Assembly (NCBI RefSeq): GCF_019083965.1
Contig: NZ_JAHRCY010000007.1
Location: 1-64,000, forward strand
Length of the DNA: 64,000 bases
Reading direction: 5' to 3'
Source of the DNA: Catellatospora tritici
GTDB taxonomy: Bacteria > Actinomycetota > Actinomycetes > Mycobacteriales > Micromonosporaceae
Shown: positions 1 through 9,122 of the stretch, piece by piece
How the letters are laid out: every line of letters begins with the position of its first letter
Position numbering within the stretch: the stretch's first letter is position 1
Made by a program: the position numbers and the translations under genes
Notes under the pieces: model-generated
Database searches by the model: none
The model's input: only the letters and a program-made list of their open reading frames with translations
What the model was told of the DNA's origin: nothing

Positions 1-1
1 C

Positions 2-208
2 CGGCAACGCGCCCGCGGCGCCAGCTACAACGCCGCGCTGCGCCAGCTGGCGAACCGGCTCGTCGGCATCCTGCACGGATGCCTCAAAACCGGCGCAGCC
101 TACGACGAGGCGACCGCCTGGTCGCATTCAAGCTCCTGGGATGTCTTTCAGCTAGGCTGCCCGGACTGGGTGTGCCCCACCGCGGATGTGGGTAGCACCG
201 ACCGATGA
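2..208 (+). CDS. IS110-family transposase, C-terminal end (partial)
   Basis: The window opens inside a plus-strand frame that ends with TGA. It contains LRQLANRLVGILHGCL and YDEATAW, the usual C-terminal signature of IS110/IS116/IS902 transposases (Transposase_20 end). These enzymes use a RuvC-like DEDD domain plus a C-terminal Ser domain; only the tail is visible here, so catalytic residues cannot be judged. The last 20 or so codons after AWSH diverge from the normal ending and run over the possible start of the next gene, which suggests a decayed IS end. The upstream part lies outside the window. Confidence 0.7.
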   Translation, partial: RQRARGASYNAALRQLANRLVGILHGCLKTGAAYDEATAWSHSSSWDVFQLGCPDWVCPTADVGSTDR

Positions 209-227
209 GACCGGAGCGGGGGCACTG

Positions 228-1361
228 GTGGCGATAAGGGCTGCGACGAGACAGGACATCGGTGTCGAAGCCGTGCCTGAGCAGGCGGCCGCGACCGATA
301 CCCCCGCCGACCCGCCGGCGACCACCCCGGCCCCGTCACGACTGCTCGTGCTCGACGGGTTGCGACTGGTCGCGGCGCTGATGGTGGTGGCGCACCACCT
401 CGTGCGCGGCCCGTGGGGCGTCCGGCCGGAGGAACACTTCGGCCTGCTCGCCTCGCTGGCCAAGTACGGCTGGCTCGGGGTGAACCTGTTCTTCCTCATC
501 TCCGGATTCGTCATCTGCATGAGCAGCTGGGGCCGCAGCCTCGGGAAGTTCGCGGAATCGCGGATCGTGCGCCTGTTCCCGGCGTACTGGTTCGGGGTGA
601 TCCTCACCACAGCGGTCCTGATGCTGTGGCCGGTGCTGCGCGAATCGGTCTCGGTGCCGCAGGCGCTGGCCAACCTGACCATGATGCAGAGCGGGTTGGG
701 CGTCATCGACCAGGATTGGTCGTACTGGTCGCTCGGCGCCGAGCTGCGGTTCTACCTGCTCTTCGCGATCGTCGTATGGCTCGGCGTCACCTACCGCCGC
801 GTCGTCTACTTCTGCGCCGTGTGGACGATCGTGGCCGCCTTCTCCACCTCCTGGCACGAGGGCTGGCTGGACAACCTGATCGTGCCCAACTTCGCCCCCT
901 ACTTCGTGGCGGGCACCGCGCTGTTCCTGATCCATCGCTTCGGTGCCACCCTGCTGCTGTGGGGCCTGGTCGGGGTGAACTGGCTGATCGCGCTGTACCG
1001 CCTGGAGAAGTACGACGGCGTGGTGGTGCTGCACCTCAACTGGTGGCCTGTCGCCGCCGTGGTCACCGTGTTCTGGGGCATCATGATCGCGGTGGCGCTG
1101 GGCGCGTTCGAGCGGGTGCGCGGACGGTGGCTGCTCACCGCGGGTGCGCTGACCTACCCGCTCTACCTCATCCACCAGGCCATCGGGCAGACCCTCATCC
1201 GCGGTCTGCACGAGCACGTGCCCGCCTGGCTGTTGCTGGGCGCGGTGATCGCGCTGATGCTGGGCACCGCCTGGCTCATCAACCGGTACGTCGAACGGCC
1301 GCTGGGCCGCCGACTCAAGCGCGGGCTCGACGCCTCGCTGACCGCCGCGCGCAACGCCTGA
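228..1361 (+). CDS. acyltransferase 3 family membrane protein
   Basis: Integral membrane O-acyltransferase of the acyltransferase-3 family, which transfers acyl groups from cytoplasmic donors to extracytoplasmic sugars or other acceptors. The first helix carries the family signature LDGLRLVAALMVVAHH with the catalytic-type His; about ten hydrophobic segments follow (for example GVNLFFLISGFVICM and LYLIHQAIG near the end), and the C-terminus reads RYVERPLGRRL, typical of the family. I prefer the GTG start at 228 (GGAG 11 nt upstream); an ATG at 186 is in frame but lies inside the transposase remnant and has no clear RBS. The acceptor is unknown. Confidence 0.85.
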   Translation: MAIRAATRQDIGVEAVPEQAAATDTPADPPATTPAPSRLLVLDGLRLVAALMVVAHHLVRGPWGVRPEEHFGLLASLAKYGWLGVNLFFLISGFVICMSSWGRSLGKFAESRIVRLFPAYWFGVILTTAVLMLWPVLRESVSVPQALANLTMMQSGLGVIDQDWSYWSLGAELRFYLLFAIVVWLGVTYRRVVYFCAVWTIVAAFSTSWHEGWLDNLIVPNFAPYFVAGTALFLIHRFGATLLLWGLVGVNWLIALYRLEKYDGVVVLHLNWWPVAAVVTVFWGIMIAVALGAFERVRGRWLLTAGALTYPLYLIHQAIGQTLIRGLHEHVPAWLLLGAVIALMLGTAWLINRYVERPLGRRLKRGLDASLTAARNA

Positions 1362-1543
1362 TCAGCACCGGTCCGGGGTGGACACATTCCGACTCTTGAA
1401 CGTGAGCGTGTCGCCACACTCGGCGTGGCGGGTGCGCAGGCGCGCCCTCACCGCGTACGGTGTCGGGTGAGAACGTCATACCGCGGCCGGGAGCTCCCCC
1501 CGGTAGCCCCGGTATCGACAGGCACAGGGGACGGAGGATAGCG

Positions 1544-2560
1544 ATGCGACCCGTACGGTTCGTCGCCCTCTCCGAAGACGGCCAGGCGCTCGTCCTCGCG
1601 GACGAGGTGGGCCGTCTACTCGCGCTGCCCATCGACGATCGCGTCACGACGGCCACGCACCCCGACCGGGGCGCGGGCGGGCCGCACACGATGACCATCG
1701 CGGCGGTGCCGTTCGATGCCAACCCGGTGCTGTCGCCGCGCGACATCCAGTCGCGCATCCGCGCGGGCGAGTCCGCCGACGACGTGGCCCGGGTCGCGGG
1801 CGTCCCGGTCGACCGGGTGCTGCGCTACGCCGGACCGGTGCTGCAGGAGCGGGCCATGCTGGCCCAGCACGCGCGCCGCACCCGACTGAAGAGCTCGGAC
1901 AAGGGCGCGACCCTGGCCGACGTCGTCGACGGTCGGCTGGCCCAGCACGGCATCGACACCGAGAAGATCTCCTGGGACGCGTACCGGCGCGAGGACGGCA
2001 CCTGGCGCGTCGTGGCGACCTGGCCCTCGGGCAAGGCCACCGCGCAGGCCATCTGGGAGCTCGACCGCAACCGGCAGCAGGTCTCCCCGCACGACGACAT
2101 GGCGCAGTACCTGTGTGCCGAGCGTCCTACCCAGATCCTGGGCCAGGACCCGAACGCGGGCCAGACGCCGCCGCCGAGCCGCAGTGGGCACGGGCTGCCC
2201 GCCGCCACCGACGCGACGCGGCGTCCCAGCCGGGACCCGATCCGGGCCGGTCGCGACGCGCTGGTCGCCGCGATGGACCGGCCGCTGGGCTCCGGCCCGG
2301 GCCGGGGCCTCGACGTGCCCTCGGAGACCCCGCGCCAGCGCCCCGCCGCCGCCACCATCGGCGGTGCGGGCAGCGCCTTCGACGAGGACCCGGACGCGCC
2401 CAAGGAGGTGCCGGCCGTCCCGTCGCTGGCCGTGCTGCGCCCCCGGCGCCAGGCTCCCACCGACGCGACCGGCACCGCCACCGGCGACAAGCCGCGCAAG
2501 CGCCTCCCGAGCTGGGACGACGTCCTCTTCGGCGGCGCCCCTGCCGCCCGGGAGAACTGA
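1544..2560 (+). CDS. sepH: septation protein SepH
   Basis: Actinobacterial cell-division protein that binds FtsZ and promotes its assembly. The N-terminal part (RPVRFVALSEDGQALVLADE, then LSPRDIQSRIRAGESADDVA with a helix-turn-helix-like segment) is the conserved SepH/DUF3071 domain; residues beyond about 200 are a Pro/Arg-rich, probably disordered tail ending in a short conserved KRLPSWDDVLFG motif. The start is chosen at ATG 1544 because a GGAGG sits 8-12 nt upstream and conservation begins at MRPVRF; an earlier in-frame ATG at 1460 would add 28 unrelated residues. Single gene, no obvious operon partner. Confidence 0.9.
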   Translation: MRPVRFVALSEDGQALVLADEVGRLLALPIDDRVTTATHPDRGAGGPHTMTIAAVPFDANPVLSPRDIQSRIRAGESADDVARVAGVPVDRVLRYAGPVLQERAMLAQHARRTRLKSSDKGATLADVVDGRLAQHGIDTEKISWDAYRREDGTWRVVATWPSGKATAQAIWELDRNRQQVSPHDDMAQYLCAERPTQILGQDPNAGQTPPPSRSGHGLPAATDATRRPSRDPIRAGRDALVAAMDRPLGSGPGRGLDVPSETPRQRPAAATIGGAGSAFDEDPDAPKEVPAVPSLAVLRPRRQAPTDATGTATGDKPRKRLPSWDDVLFGGAPAAREN

Positions 2561-2683
2561 CCCCCCGCGGGTGGGGTGTGACTGTCGTTTTCGGTCAGCG
2601 GGCCGGCGGTAGCGGCGCCCGCTGACCGCAGCTCGCGATCATGGCTGCCACCCCACCCCGCGCCGGGGATAGGGTGGGGACTC

Positions 2684-3670
2684 ATGGAGTTCACCACACT
2701 GGGTCGCACCGGCCTGACCGTCAGCAGGCTCTGCCTGGGCACCATGAACTTCGGTCCGAAGACCACCGAGGCGGACAGCTTCGCCATCATGGACCGGGCC
2801 CTGGAGCACGAGCTCAACTTCTTCGACACCGCCGACGTGTACGGCTGGAAGATCGGCGAAGGCATCACCGAGAACATCATCGGCCGCTGGTTCGCGCAGG
2901 GCGGGGGCCGCCGCGACAAGGTCGTGCTGGCCACCAAGGTGTACGGCAAGATGGGCGAGTGGCCCAACGACCAGGGCCTGTCCGCCCGGCACATCATCCG
3001 GGCCGCCGACGCCTCGCTGCGTCGCCTGCAGACCGACTGGATCGACCTCTACCAGATGCACCACGTCGACCGGAAGACGCCGTGGGAGGAGATCTGGCAG
3101 GCGATGGAGACCCTCGTCGCCGCGGGCAAGGTCCTCTACGTCGGCTCGTCCAACTTCGCGGGCTGGCACATCGCGGCCGCGCAGCAGGCGGCCACGCACC
3201 GCAACTTCCTCGGCCTCGTCGCCGAGCAGTCCATCTACAACCTCATGACGCGGCACGTGGAGCTGGAGGTCGTCCCGGCGGCCCAGCACTACGGCCTGGG
3301 GATCATCCCGTGGTCGCCGCTGCACGGCGGGCTGCTCAGCGGCGCGATCCGCAAACTCAAGGACGGCTCCGGCGGCCGGGTCGCCGAGGGCCGCTCCGCC
3401 GAGGGGCTGGCCGAGCACCGGAGCACCATCGAGGCGTACGAGAAGCTGTGCGAGTCGATCGGCGCCGACCCGGCCGACGTGGCGCTGGCCTGGCTGCTGT
3501 CGCGGCCGGGCGTGACCGCCCCGATCATCGGTCCGCGCACGATCGAGCAGCTCGACAACTCCCTCAACGCGCTCACCCTCAAGCTGGACGACGACACCCT
3601 GACCCGTCTCGACGAACTGTTCCCGCCCGTCGGCAAGGGCGGCCCCGGCCCCGAAGCCTGGGCCTGGTAA
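2684..3670 (+). CDS. aldo/keto reductase
   Basis: NADPH-dependent TIM-barrel oxidoreductase that reduces aldehydes or ketones in the cytoplasm. The catalytic tetrad is visible: Asp and Tyr in FFDTADVYGWKIGEG, Lys in VLATKVYGK, His in DLYQMHHVD. The C-terminal cofactor-binding motif PIIGPRTIEQLDNSL is also intact. At 328 residues it has the usual full length for the family (group resembling YajO/Kv-beta-like reductases). It stands alone between sepH and a strong convergent terminator. The physiological substrate cannot be inferred. Confidence 0.92.
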   Translation: MEFTTLGRTGLTVSRLCLGTMNFGPKTTEADSFAIMDRALEHELNFFDTADVYGWKIGEGITENIIGRWFAQGGGRRDKVVLATKVYGKMGEWPNDQGLSARHIIRAADASLRRLQTDWIDLYQMHHVDRKTPWEEIWQAMETLVAAGKVLYVGSSNFAGWHIAAAQQAATHRNFLGLVAEQSIYNLMTRHVELEVVPAAQHYGLGIIPWSPLHGGLLSGAIRKLKDGSGGRVAEGRSAEGLAEHRSTIEAYEKLCESIGADPADVALAWLLSRPGVTAPIIGPRTIEQLDNSLNALTLKLDDDTLTRLDELFPPVGKGGPGPEAWAW

Positions 3671-3688
3671 CCCACCCTCGTCGTCAAG

Positions 3689-3731
3689 AAGGGGCCCTTC
3701 TACATCGGAATCCGATAAGAGGGGCCCCCTT
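3689..3731. terminator. bidirectional terminator hairpin
   Basis: Outer arms AAGGGGCCC and GGGGCCCCCTT enclose an inner ATCGGA-A-TCCGAT stem. It separates two convergent genes (the reductase on plus, thpR on minus), fitting a shared rho-independent terminator. Confidence 0.75.
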
Positions 3732-3733
3732 CC

Positions 3734-4285
3734 TTACTCGGTGCGTAGCGCCGATGCGCTGAGCGGGTGGTACGACGGCTTCGGCCCCAGTTCGCTGCGG
3801 ACCAGCACCAGTTCACGCACCGCCCAGCTCGGGCCGTGGTAGTCGCTCAGGGCGGCGAGGTCGGCGTGCAGGGCCGGGGCGGGTAGGCGGTCGCCGGGGC
3901 GAGCCAGGGTCAGGTGCGGCTGGAAGCGCTTGTCGTCGGGGTGCAGGCGGCGGGCGCGCAGTTCCCGACGCACCTCGCGGCCGAGCCGGACCAGGCCGTC
4001 CACGTCGCCGGCCAGCCCTGCCCACAGCACCGTGGAGCGGCCATGGCCGAACTTGCCGCCGCCGCGCACGGACAGTTCCCCGCAGGTGCCGGTCACCGCG
4101 TTGAGCGCGGCGGTCGCGGATTCGGCGGCGTCGTCGGGGACCTCGCCGAGGAAGGCGAGGGTCAGGTGCCAGCGTTCGGGTGGGCTGACCCGCGCGTGGG
4201 CCCGGCTCACCGAGAGCCGGTCGACCAGGTCCGAAAGGTGGGCCAGGGCCGGCGGCGGCGGAAAGACAGCCACGAACAGGCGCAT
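3734..4285 (-). CDS. thpR: RNA 2',3'-cyclic phosphodiesterase (2H family)
   Basis: Cytoplasmic 2H phosphoesterase that opens 2',3'-cyclic phosphates on RNA ends. Both HxT signature motifs are present: WHLTLAFLG near residue 42 and HLTLARPGD near residue 128; length (183 aa) is normal for ThpR/LigT. The ATG chosen at 4285 overlaps the upstream stop codon as TGATG, so the gene is probably translationally coupled to the hypothetical gene before it. A longer frame further upstream reads through that neighbour and is rejected. Confidence 0.9.
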   Translation of the reverse strand: MRLFVAVFPPPPALAHLSDLVDRLSVSRAHARVSPPERWHLTLAFLGEVPDDAAESATAALNAVTGTCGELSVRGGGKFGHGRSTVLWAGLAGDVDGLVRLGREVRRELRARRLHPDDKRFQPHLTLARPGDRLPAPALHADLAALSDYHGPSWAVRELVLVRSELGPKPSYHPLSASALRTE

Positions 4286-4878
4286 CAGGACTCCGTGAGC
4301 ACTACTCCTGCGGCGATCAGCGCGCCCTCGACCCGTACCCGCTCGATCTGCAGGTCGAGCCCGGCCACGTCGGCCAGGTGCTCGTCGATGCCGAGGCACA
4401 GGCACGCGTCACGCAGCGCCTGGTCGTAGGCGACGTCGGCGCGGGGCAGTTCCCGCAGGGCGGCCACGATCTGCTCGAACGGCACCGGCGCGGTCCCGAT
4501 CGCGACCGGGGCGGGTTCGGGCAGCCAGGCCGGGGCCAGGCCGACGGCGCTGAGCCGCTGCGCGGCGAACTGGACCATGGTCTCGCGGGCGGCCCCCAGC
4601 GCGACGGTGGCGACGCGGGCCGCGTTGGTCCACGGCGGGCCAGCCGGCGGCGCCGGGGCGAAGGCCCGCTCCAGCCGGTCCAGGGTGCGCTGCTCGTGCC
4701 AGGCCTCACGGACCTTCTCCGCGCGGTGCCGCGCCTGGATCACCATGTCGTCGGCGCAGATCACAGCGGCGATCGCGGCGGGCATGCCGGCGAGCGCCAT
4801 CACCCCCAGGGTGATCGGCAGTGCGCTGTCGGTAGCCACGTTCAATGACACTATGCCCAACCCTTCCCCACCCGCCAC
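4285..4878 (-). CDS. hypothetical protein with N-terminal membrane segment
   Basis: I do not recognise this 197-aa protein. It has one hydrophobic segment near residues 18-40 (LPITLGVMALAGMPAAIAAV) followed by a charged helical stretch and an Ala-rich globular part. It is translationally coupled to thpR by a TGATG overlap. The start is uncertain: codons before the hydrophobic segment are GC-rich and could be non-coding; an alternative start lies at the Val preceding ATDSALP. Confidence 0.6.
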   Translation of the reverse strand: MAGGEGLGIVSLNVATDSALPITLGVMALAGMPAAIAAVICADDMVIQARHRAEKVREAWHEQRTLDRLERAFAPAPPAGPPWTNAARVATVALGAARETMVQFAAQRLSAVGLAPAWLPEPAPVAIGTAPVPFEQIVAALRELPRADVAYDQALRDACLCLGIDEHLADVAGLDLQIERVRVEGALIAAGVVLTES

Positions 4879-4907
4879 CGAAAACCGTACGCACGTCCCA
4901 AGAGCGA

Positions 4908-5648
4908 TCAGCCCGTCGCCATTCCCAGCAGGTCACGCAGCCGAGCCACCCGCTCGGTCTCGCCGGTGACGGCCAACTCCGCGTCGTCGCCACGTCGCCA
5001 CGCCCAGCGCAGCACCGGATCGGGCGCACCGCGCACGGTCGCGGCGGCCGGGCCGTCCCCCTCGGTGATCAGCACCTCGGCCGGGGTGGGGGTGACCAGC
5101 CAACGGCGGTCGCCGGACTCGATCGCGACCGAGCCGCCGTCCACCGCCGCGAGCGCCTGCGCGAAGTACTCGTGCCAGGCCGTGCTGCCGTACTGGAGGA
5201 ACATGCGCAGCAGCTCGTCGATGCCGTCCAGGGCCAGTTCGTCCGGAACGGGACGCGACGGCACGCCCGCGGCCAGCTCGGCGTCGATGCGGTGGATGAC
5301 CGTCTCCTGCGCCATGCGCCGCAGCCAGAACCCGACGGTCTGGTCCGGGGCATACCAGGTGGCGGCGGGCGATTCGGGGGCACGGGCGTCGAACTGCGCG
5401 GTCAGCTCGGCGTACGCGCGGCGCAGTGCCGCCACCCGGTCCTCGCCGGACAGGTCCACCGACCAGTCCGGCGGCTGGGCGCCGTCGCGCATGCCGGCCA
5501 CCTTGTGCAGGTAGACCCCCGCGACGTGGTGGTCGAGGTCGGTCAGGGTCCAGTCCGGGCAGGTCGGAACCCTGGCGTCGGCGGGGCCGGTCACGCTGAC
5601 CTCCGCCAGCCGGTCGAAATCGGTCCGTAGCGCGTTCAGGTAGTCCAT
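4908..5648 (-). CDS. maleylpyruvate isomerase family mycothiol-dependent enzyme
   Basis: Member of the DinB-fold MDMPI family (TIGR03083-type), found mainly in mycothiol-producing actinobacteria. Seen: the N-terminal four-helix start DYLNALRTDFDRLAEV, the CPDWTLTDLDHHVAGVYLH segment that carries the metal-binding His, and TVIHRIDAEL near the middle, which supplies further metal ligands; the second half is the small MDMPI C-terminal domain. Length (246 aa) is normal. Family members act in thiol-dependent isomerisation or transfer reactions, but the substrate here is unknown. It lies 13 nt downstream of the MFS gene and is probably co-transcribed with it. Confidence 0.85.
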   Translation of the reverse strand: MDYLNALRTDFDRLAEVSVTGPADARVPTCPDWTLTDLDHHVAGVYLHKVAGMRDGAQPPDWSVDLSGEDRVAALRRAYAELTAQFDARAPESPAATWYAPDQTVGFWLRRMAQETVIHRIDAELAAGVPSRPVPDELALDGIDELLRMFLQYGSTAWHEYFAQALAAVDGGSVAIESGDRRWLVTPTPAEVLITEGDGPAAATVRGAPDPVLRWAWRRGDDAELAVTGETERVARLRDLLGMATG

Positions 5649-5661
5649 GGGTGGGATTCGA

Positions 5662-6939
5662 TCACACGGTCACGACATTGTCGGCGTGCACGACGCACAC
5701 CCGGGGGCTGGGCCGGACCTGGATGGACAGCCGGTCCCCGGCGTGCCTGAGCTGCCAGACCAGGCAGACCACGGCGGCCAGCAGGGAGACCGCCCCGCCG
5801 AGCCAGATGCCCGCGGCGGCGCCGAAGCGCTCCACGACCCAGCTGATGACCATGGAGCCGACGGGCGCCGTACCCAGGAAGATGAGCACGTAGAGGGCCA
5901 TCACCCGGCCCCGGAACGCACCGTCGACGCCCAGCTGCACCCGCTGGTTGGCGGCCTGGGCCAGGAACACGGTGCTGAAGCCGGTCGGCACCAGCAGCGC
6001 GAGCACCAGCCACCGGTATGGCGCGAAGCCCACCGCCACGGCCAGCACCCCGAACGCGACGGCCGCCGCGAGCAGCACATACACCGAGGGGCGGCCCTTG
6101 CGGGCGGTGCCCGCGAGCGCGCCGGCCAGCGAGCCGACGGCCAGCGCGGTGTTGAACAGGCCGAACGTCGCCGCGCCGGTGGCGAAGACGGTCTTGGCCA
6201 GCAGCGCGAGGGTGAGCTGGAAGTTGTAGCCGAACATGGCGATCACGAACATCATCGCCATCGGCAGCACCAGGTCGTGGCGGTTGCGTACGTACTTGAG
6301 CCCGTCGGTGACGCGCGCCTTCTCGTCGCGCGGGGGCAGCTCGGGCCGGATCAGCTCGGCGGGGCGCATCTGCCACTGCATGAACACCGGTGCGATCGCC
6401 ATCACCGTGCTGATCAGGAACACCGGGCCGGTGCCCAGCGCGGCGATGGCGACACCGGCCAGGGCCGGGCCGGTGATGCGGGCGGTCTGGAACGTCGCCG
6501 CCGACAGCGACAGGGCGTTGGGCAGCAGGTCCTTGCCGACCAGTTCGGAGACGAAGGCCTGGCGGACGGGGGTCTCGATGGCCTGGGCGATGCCGAGCAG
6601 GCCCGCGAAGATCAGGATGTGCCAGTACCGGATGGCGCCGGTGGCGATGAGCACGGCCTGCATGACGGCGAGCACCGCCCACGCCCCATTGGAGATCATG
6701 AGCAGGGTCCGCTTGTCGAAGCGGTCGGCCAGCGTGCCCGCGTACAGCGTGAGCAGCATGACCGGGACGAACTGCAGCGCGGTGACCAACCCGAGGGCGG
6801 TCGGCGAGTTGTCGGTCAGCTCCAGGACCAGCCAGTCCTGGGCGACGTACATCATCCAGACACCGATCAGCTTGATCAGCTGGCCGCCGGCGAACAGCCG
6901 GTAGTTACGGACCCTCAGGGAACGGAAGGTGGTGCTCAT
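5662..6939 (-). CDS. MFS transporter
   Basis: Twelve-helix major facilitator, EntS/MFS_3 type drug or metabolite exporter. The conserved loop 2-3 motif appears as GTLADRFDKRTLL, and hydrophobic helices are regularly spaced to the end. I start at ATG 6939 (STTFRSLRVRNYRLFAGGQL is the typical N-terminus of this group) rather than at 6981. The gene follows a MarR-type regulator on the same strand with a gap of 93 nt, so it is the likely regulatory target. Its substrate is unknown. Confidence 0.9.
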   Translation of the reverse strand: MSTTFRSLRVRNYRLFAGGQLIKLIGVWMMYVAQDWLVLELTDNSPTALGLVTALQFVPVMLLTLYAGTLADRFDKRTLLMISNGAWAVLAVMQAVLIATGAIRYWHILIFAGLLGIAQAIETPVRQAFVSELVGKDLLPNALSLSAATFQTARITGPALAGVAIAALGTGPVFLISTVMAIAPVFMQWQMRPAELIRPELPPRDEKARVTDGLKYVRNRHDLVLPMAMMFVIAMFGYNFQLTLALLAKTVFATGAATFGLFNTALAVGSLAGALAGTARKGRPSVYVLLAAAVAFGVLAVAVGFAPYRWLVLALLVPTGFSTVFLAQAANQRVQLGVDGAFRGRVMALYVLIFLGTAPVGSMVISWVVERFGAAAGIWLGGAVSLLAAVVCLVWQLRHAGDRLSIQVRPSPRVCVVHADNVVTV

Positions 6940-7032
6940 TCTCGCCCGCACGCAGGTTGCGCCTCCTTGGATAGCAGCCATCCGGTTGGGACGGATCAGG
7001 CTGCTCGGCGCGGTGCGGGCGGGGACCCGCGC

Positions 7033-7482
7033 TCACTCCCGGGCCAGCCGCTCCAGCAGTTGGGCGGCACGCTCCACGGTGGTGCGTTCGTCCGGGGCGA
7101 GCCCGGCCAGCCGGTGGGCCAGCCACTCGTCCCGTACGCGCTGGTAGCGGTCGAGCACCGCGATCCCCTCCGGGCTCAGCGACAGCAGAACCTGCCGCCC
7201 GTCGGTGGGGTGTGGGGCTCGGCTGATCAGACCGCGGTCCTCCAGCTTCGCCACGATCTTGGTCATCGTGGGCGGCTGCACCCGCTCGGCCTCGGACAGC
7301 TCACGGGGGGTGAGTGCGCCGCCGATCCGCAGGCTGGTGAGCGCGGAAAGCTGGGTAACGGTGAGATCGCCGAGCGGCCGCTCCTGGCGCAGTCGCCGGT
7401 TGAGCCGGGTGATGGCATCGCGGAGCCGCTCCGTCAGCTCCTCGGGAGAGGCTTGCGCCACCATCACCACCTGCTCCGTCAC
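7033..7482 (-). CDS. MarR family transcriptional regulator
   Basis: Winged-helix dimeric repressor. The winged helix is seen in LSALTSLRIGGALTPRELSEAERVQPPTMTKIVAKLEDRGLI with the beta-wing SRAPHPTDGRQVLLSLSPEG; N- and C-terminal helices would form the dimer interface. 149 aa, normal size. Located directly upstream of an MFS exporter, the common repressor/efflux arrangement in which a ligand of the pump releases the regulator. The GTG at 7482 has a TAGGCT -10-like box just upstream, so it may be leaderless; an ATG 18 nt further in is an alternative start. Confidence 0.9.
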   Translation of the reverse strand: MTEQVVMVAQASPEELTERLRDAITRLNRRLRQERPLGDLTVTQLSALTSLRIGGALTPRELSEAERVQPPTMTKIVAKLEDRGLISRAPHPTDGRQVLLSLSPEGIAVLDRYQRVRDEWLAHRLAGLAPDERTTVERAAQLLERLARE

Positions 7483-7489
7483 GATCCAT

Positions 7490-7513
7490 AGCCTAGCTAA
7501 TAAGCCTGGCTAA
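7490..7513 (-). promoter_or_regulatory. probable MarR operator: tandem 11-bp repeats
   Basis: Two copies of AGCCTRGCTAA start at 7490 and 7503, 13 nt apart, immediately before the marR start codon and overlapping its presumed -10 box. Each copy is itself a partial palindrome. Position and symmetry fit an autoregulatory operator; binding is inferred. Confidence 0.55.
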
Positions 7514-7585
7514 CGAAATGGTTTTCCCAGGAAGGAGCGCTGTCACCGCCGTCACAGCGCTCCGTACGGCCTCGAAACGCGCCAC

Positions 7586-9037
7586 CTAGAAGATCATCTT
7601 CTCCAGCACGCCGCGCAGGAAGTAGACCACGAACAGCACGGCCACCGCCCAAAGGATCGGGTGCACGTCCCGGGCCTTGCCCTTCGCGAGCTTGATCAGC
7701 ACGTACGTGATCACGCCGGCGCCGATGCCGTTCGAGATCGAGTACGTGAACGGCATGATCACGATGGTCAGGAAGGCCGGAATGCCGATCTCGTAGTCCG
7801 TCCAGTCGATGTTGCGGACCGAGGTCATCATCAGGAAGCCCACGATGACCAGCGCCGTCGACGCCGCCTCGAACGGCACCACCGTCACCAGCGGCGCCAG
7901 GAACATCGCCAGCAGGAACAGGCCGCCCGTGACCAGGTTCGCGAAGCCCGTCCGCGCCCCCTCGGCGACCCCAGCCGCGCTCTCGATGTACGAGGTGTTG
8001 CTCGACGTGCTCGCCACGCCGCCCGCCGCCGCCGCGATCGAGTCGACCAGCAGGATCTCCCGGGTCCGGGGCACCGTCCCGTCCTCCTGGAGCATGCCGC
8101 CCTCCTGCGCCACCGCGACCATCGTCCCCATGGTGTCGAAGAAGTCGGTCAGCAGCAGGGTGAACACGAACATCGCCGCGACGATCGGGCCGGCCGTCTT
8201 CCAGCCGCCGAGCACGTTGAAGTGGCCCAGCAGCGACAGGTCCGGCACACCGACCCACTTGGACGGCACCACCGGCACGTTCAGGCTCCAACCCGCCGGG
8301 TTGGGCTTGCCGTCGACGAACGACGGGCCGACCTTGGCGACCGCCTCCACGATGATCGCCAGGATGGTCGAGCCGACGATGCCGATCAGGATCGCGCCCT
8401 TCACCTTGCGCGCCACCAGCACCGCGGTGACCAGCAGGCCCACCACGAACACCAGCCCCGGCCAGGTGACGATCACGCCGTTGATGCCCATGCCGATCGG
8501 CGGCGAGCCGGTGCCGGTCGCGCGGACGAACCCGGCGTCGACGAATCCGATGATCGCCAGGAACAGGCCGATACCGACACCGATGGCGGTCTTCAGCTGC
8601 ATCGGCACGCTGTGGAAGACCGCCGTACGCAGGCCGGTCAGCACCAGGATGCCGATGATCACACCCTCGATGACGACGAGGCCCATCGCGTCGGCCCAGG
8701 TCATCTTCGGTGCGATCTCGTACGCGACGAGGGCGTTCACGCCGAGACCGGCCGCCAGCGCGAGCGGGAACCGGCCCCACACGCCCATCAGGATGGTCAG
8801 CAGACCCGCCATCAGCGCCGTACCGGCCGCCAGCGCCGCCATGGGCAGCTTCGCCCCGGTGCTGTCGACCCCGCCGCCGAGGATCAGCGGGTTGAGAACC
8901 ACGATGTAGGCCATCGTGAAGAAGGTGGCCAGACCACCACGTACCTCGCGGGACATCGTCGACCCGCGGGCGGAGATTTCGAAGAAGCGGTCGAGCCCAC
9001 CGACCGCGCCAGTGCCTGCTGTGCTCATGGGCCGCAT
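7586..9037 (-). CDS. NCS2 family purine permease (AzgA/PbuG-like)
   Basis: Proton-coupled uptake transporter for hypoxanthine/guanine/adenine in the AzgA branch of NCS2. The N-terminus DRFFEISARGSTMSREVRGGLATF and the motif FTMAYIVVLNPLIL are diagnostic; about 12-14 membrane segments follow and the motif LLTDFFDTMGTMV lies in the substrate region. The protein is full length at 483 aa. A second ATG at 9028 could be the true start. No linked purine genes are present. Confidence 0.9.
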   Translation of the reverse strand: MRPMSTAGTGAVGGLDRFFEISARGSTMSREVRGGLATFFTMAYIVVLNPLILGGGVDSTGAKLPMAALAAGTALMAGLLTILMGVWGRFPLALAAGLGVNALVAYEIAPKMTWADAMGLVVIEGVIIGILVLTGLRTAVFHSVPMQLKTAIGVGIGLFLAIIGFVDAGFVRATGTGSPPIGMGINGVIVTWPGLVFVVGLLVTAVLVARKVKGAILIGIVGSTILAIIVEAVAKVGPSFVDGKPNPAGWSLNVPVVPSKWVGVPDLSLLGHFNVLGGWKTAGPIVAAMFVFTLLLTDFFDTMGTMVAVAQEGGMLQEDGTVPRTREILLVDSIAAAAGGVASTSSNTSYIESAAGVAEGARTGFANLVTGGLFLLAMFLAPLVTVVPFEAASTALVIVGFLMMTSVRNIDWTDYEIGIPAFLTIVIMPFTYSISNGIGAGVITYVLIKLAKGKARDVHPILWAVAVLFVVYFLRGVLEKMIF

Positions 9038-9122
9038 CGTCCCAGATCGACGACCGGTTGTGTATCGGTTCCGGCCCCGGGTCCACTAAACCTCGAATCA
9101 GCGATGAGGAAGAATGGGGAAT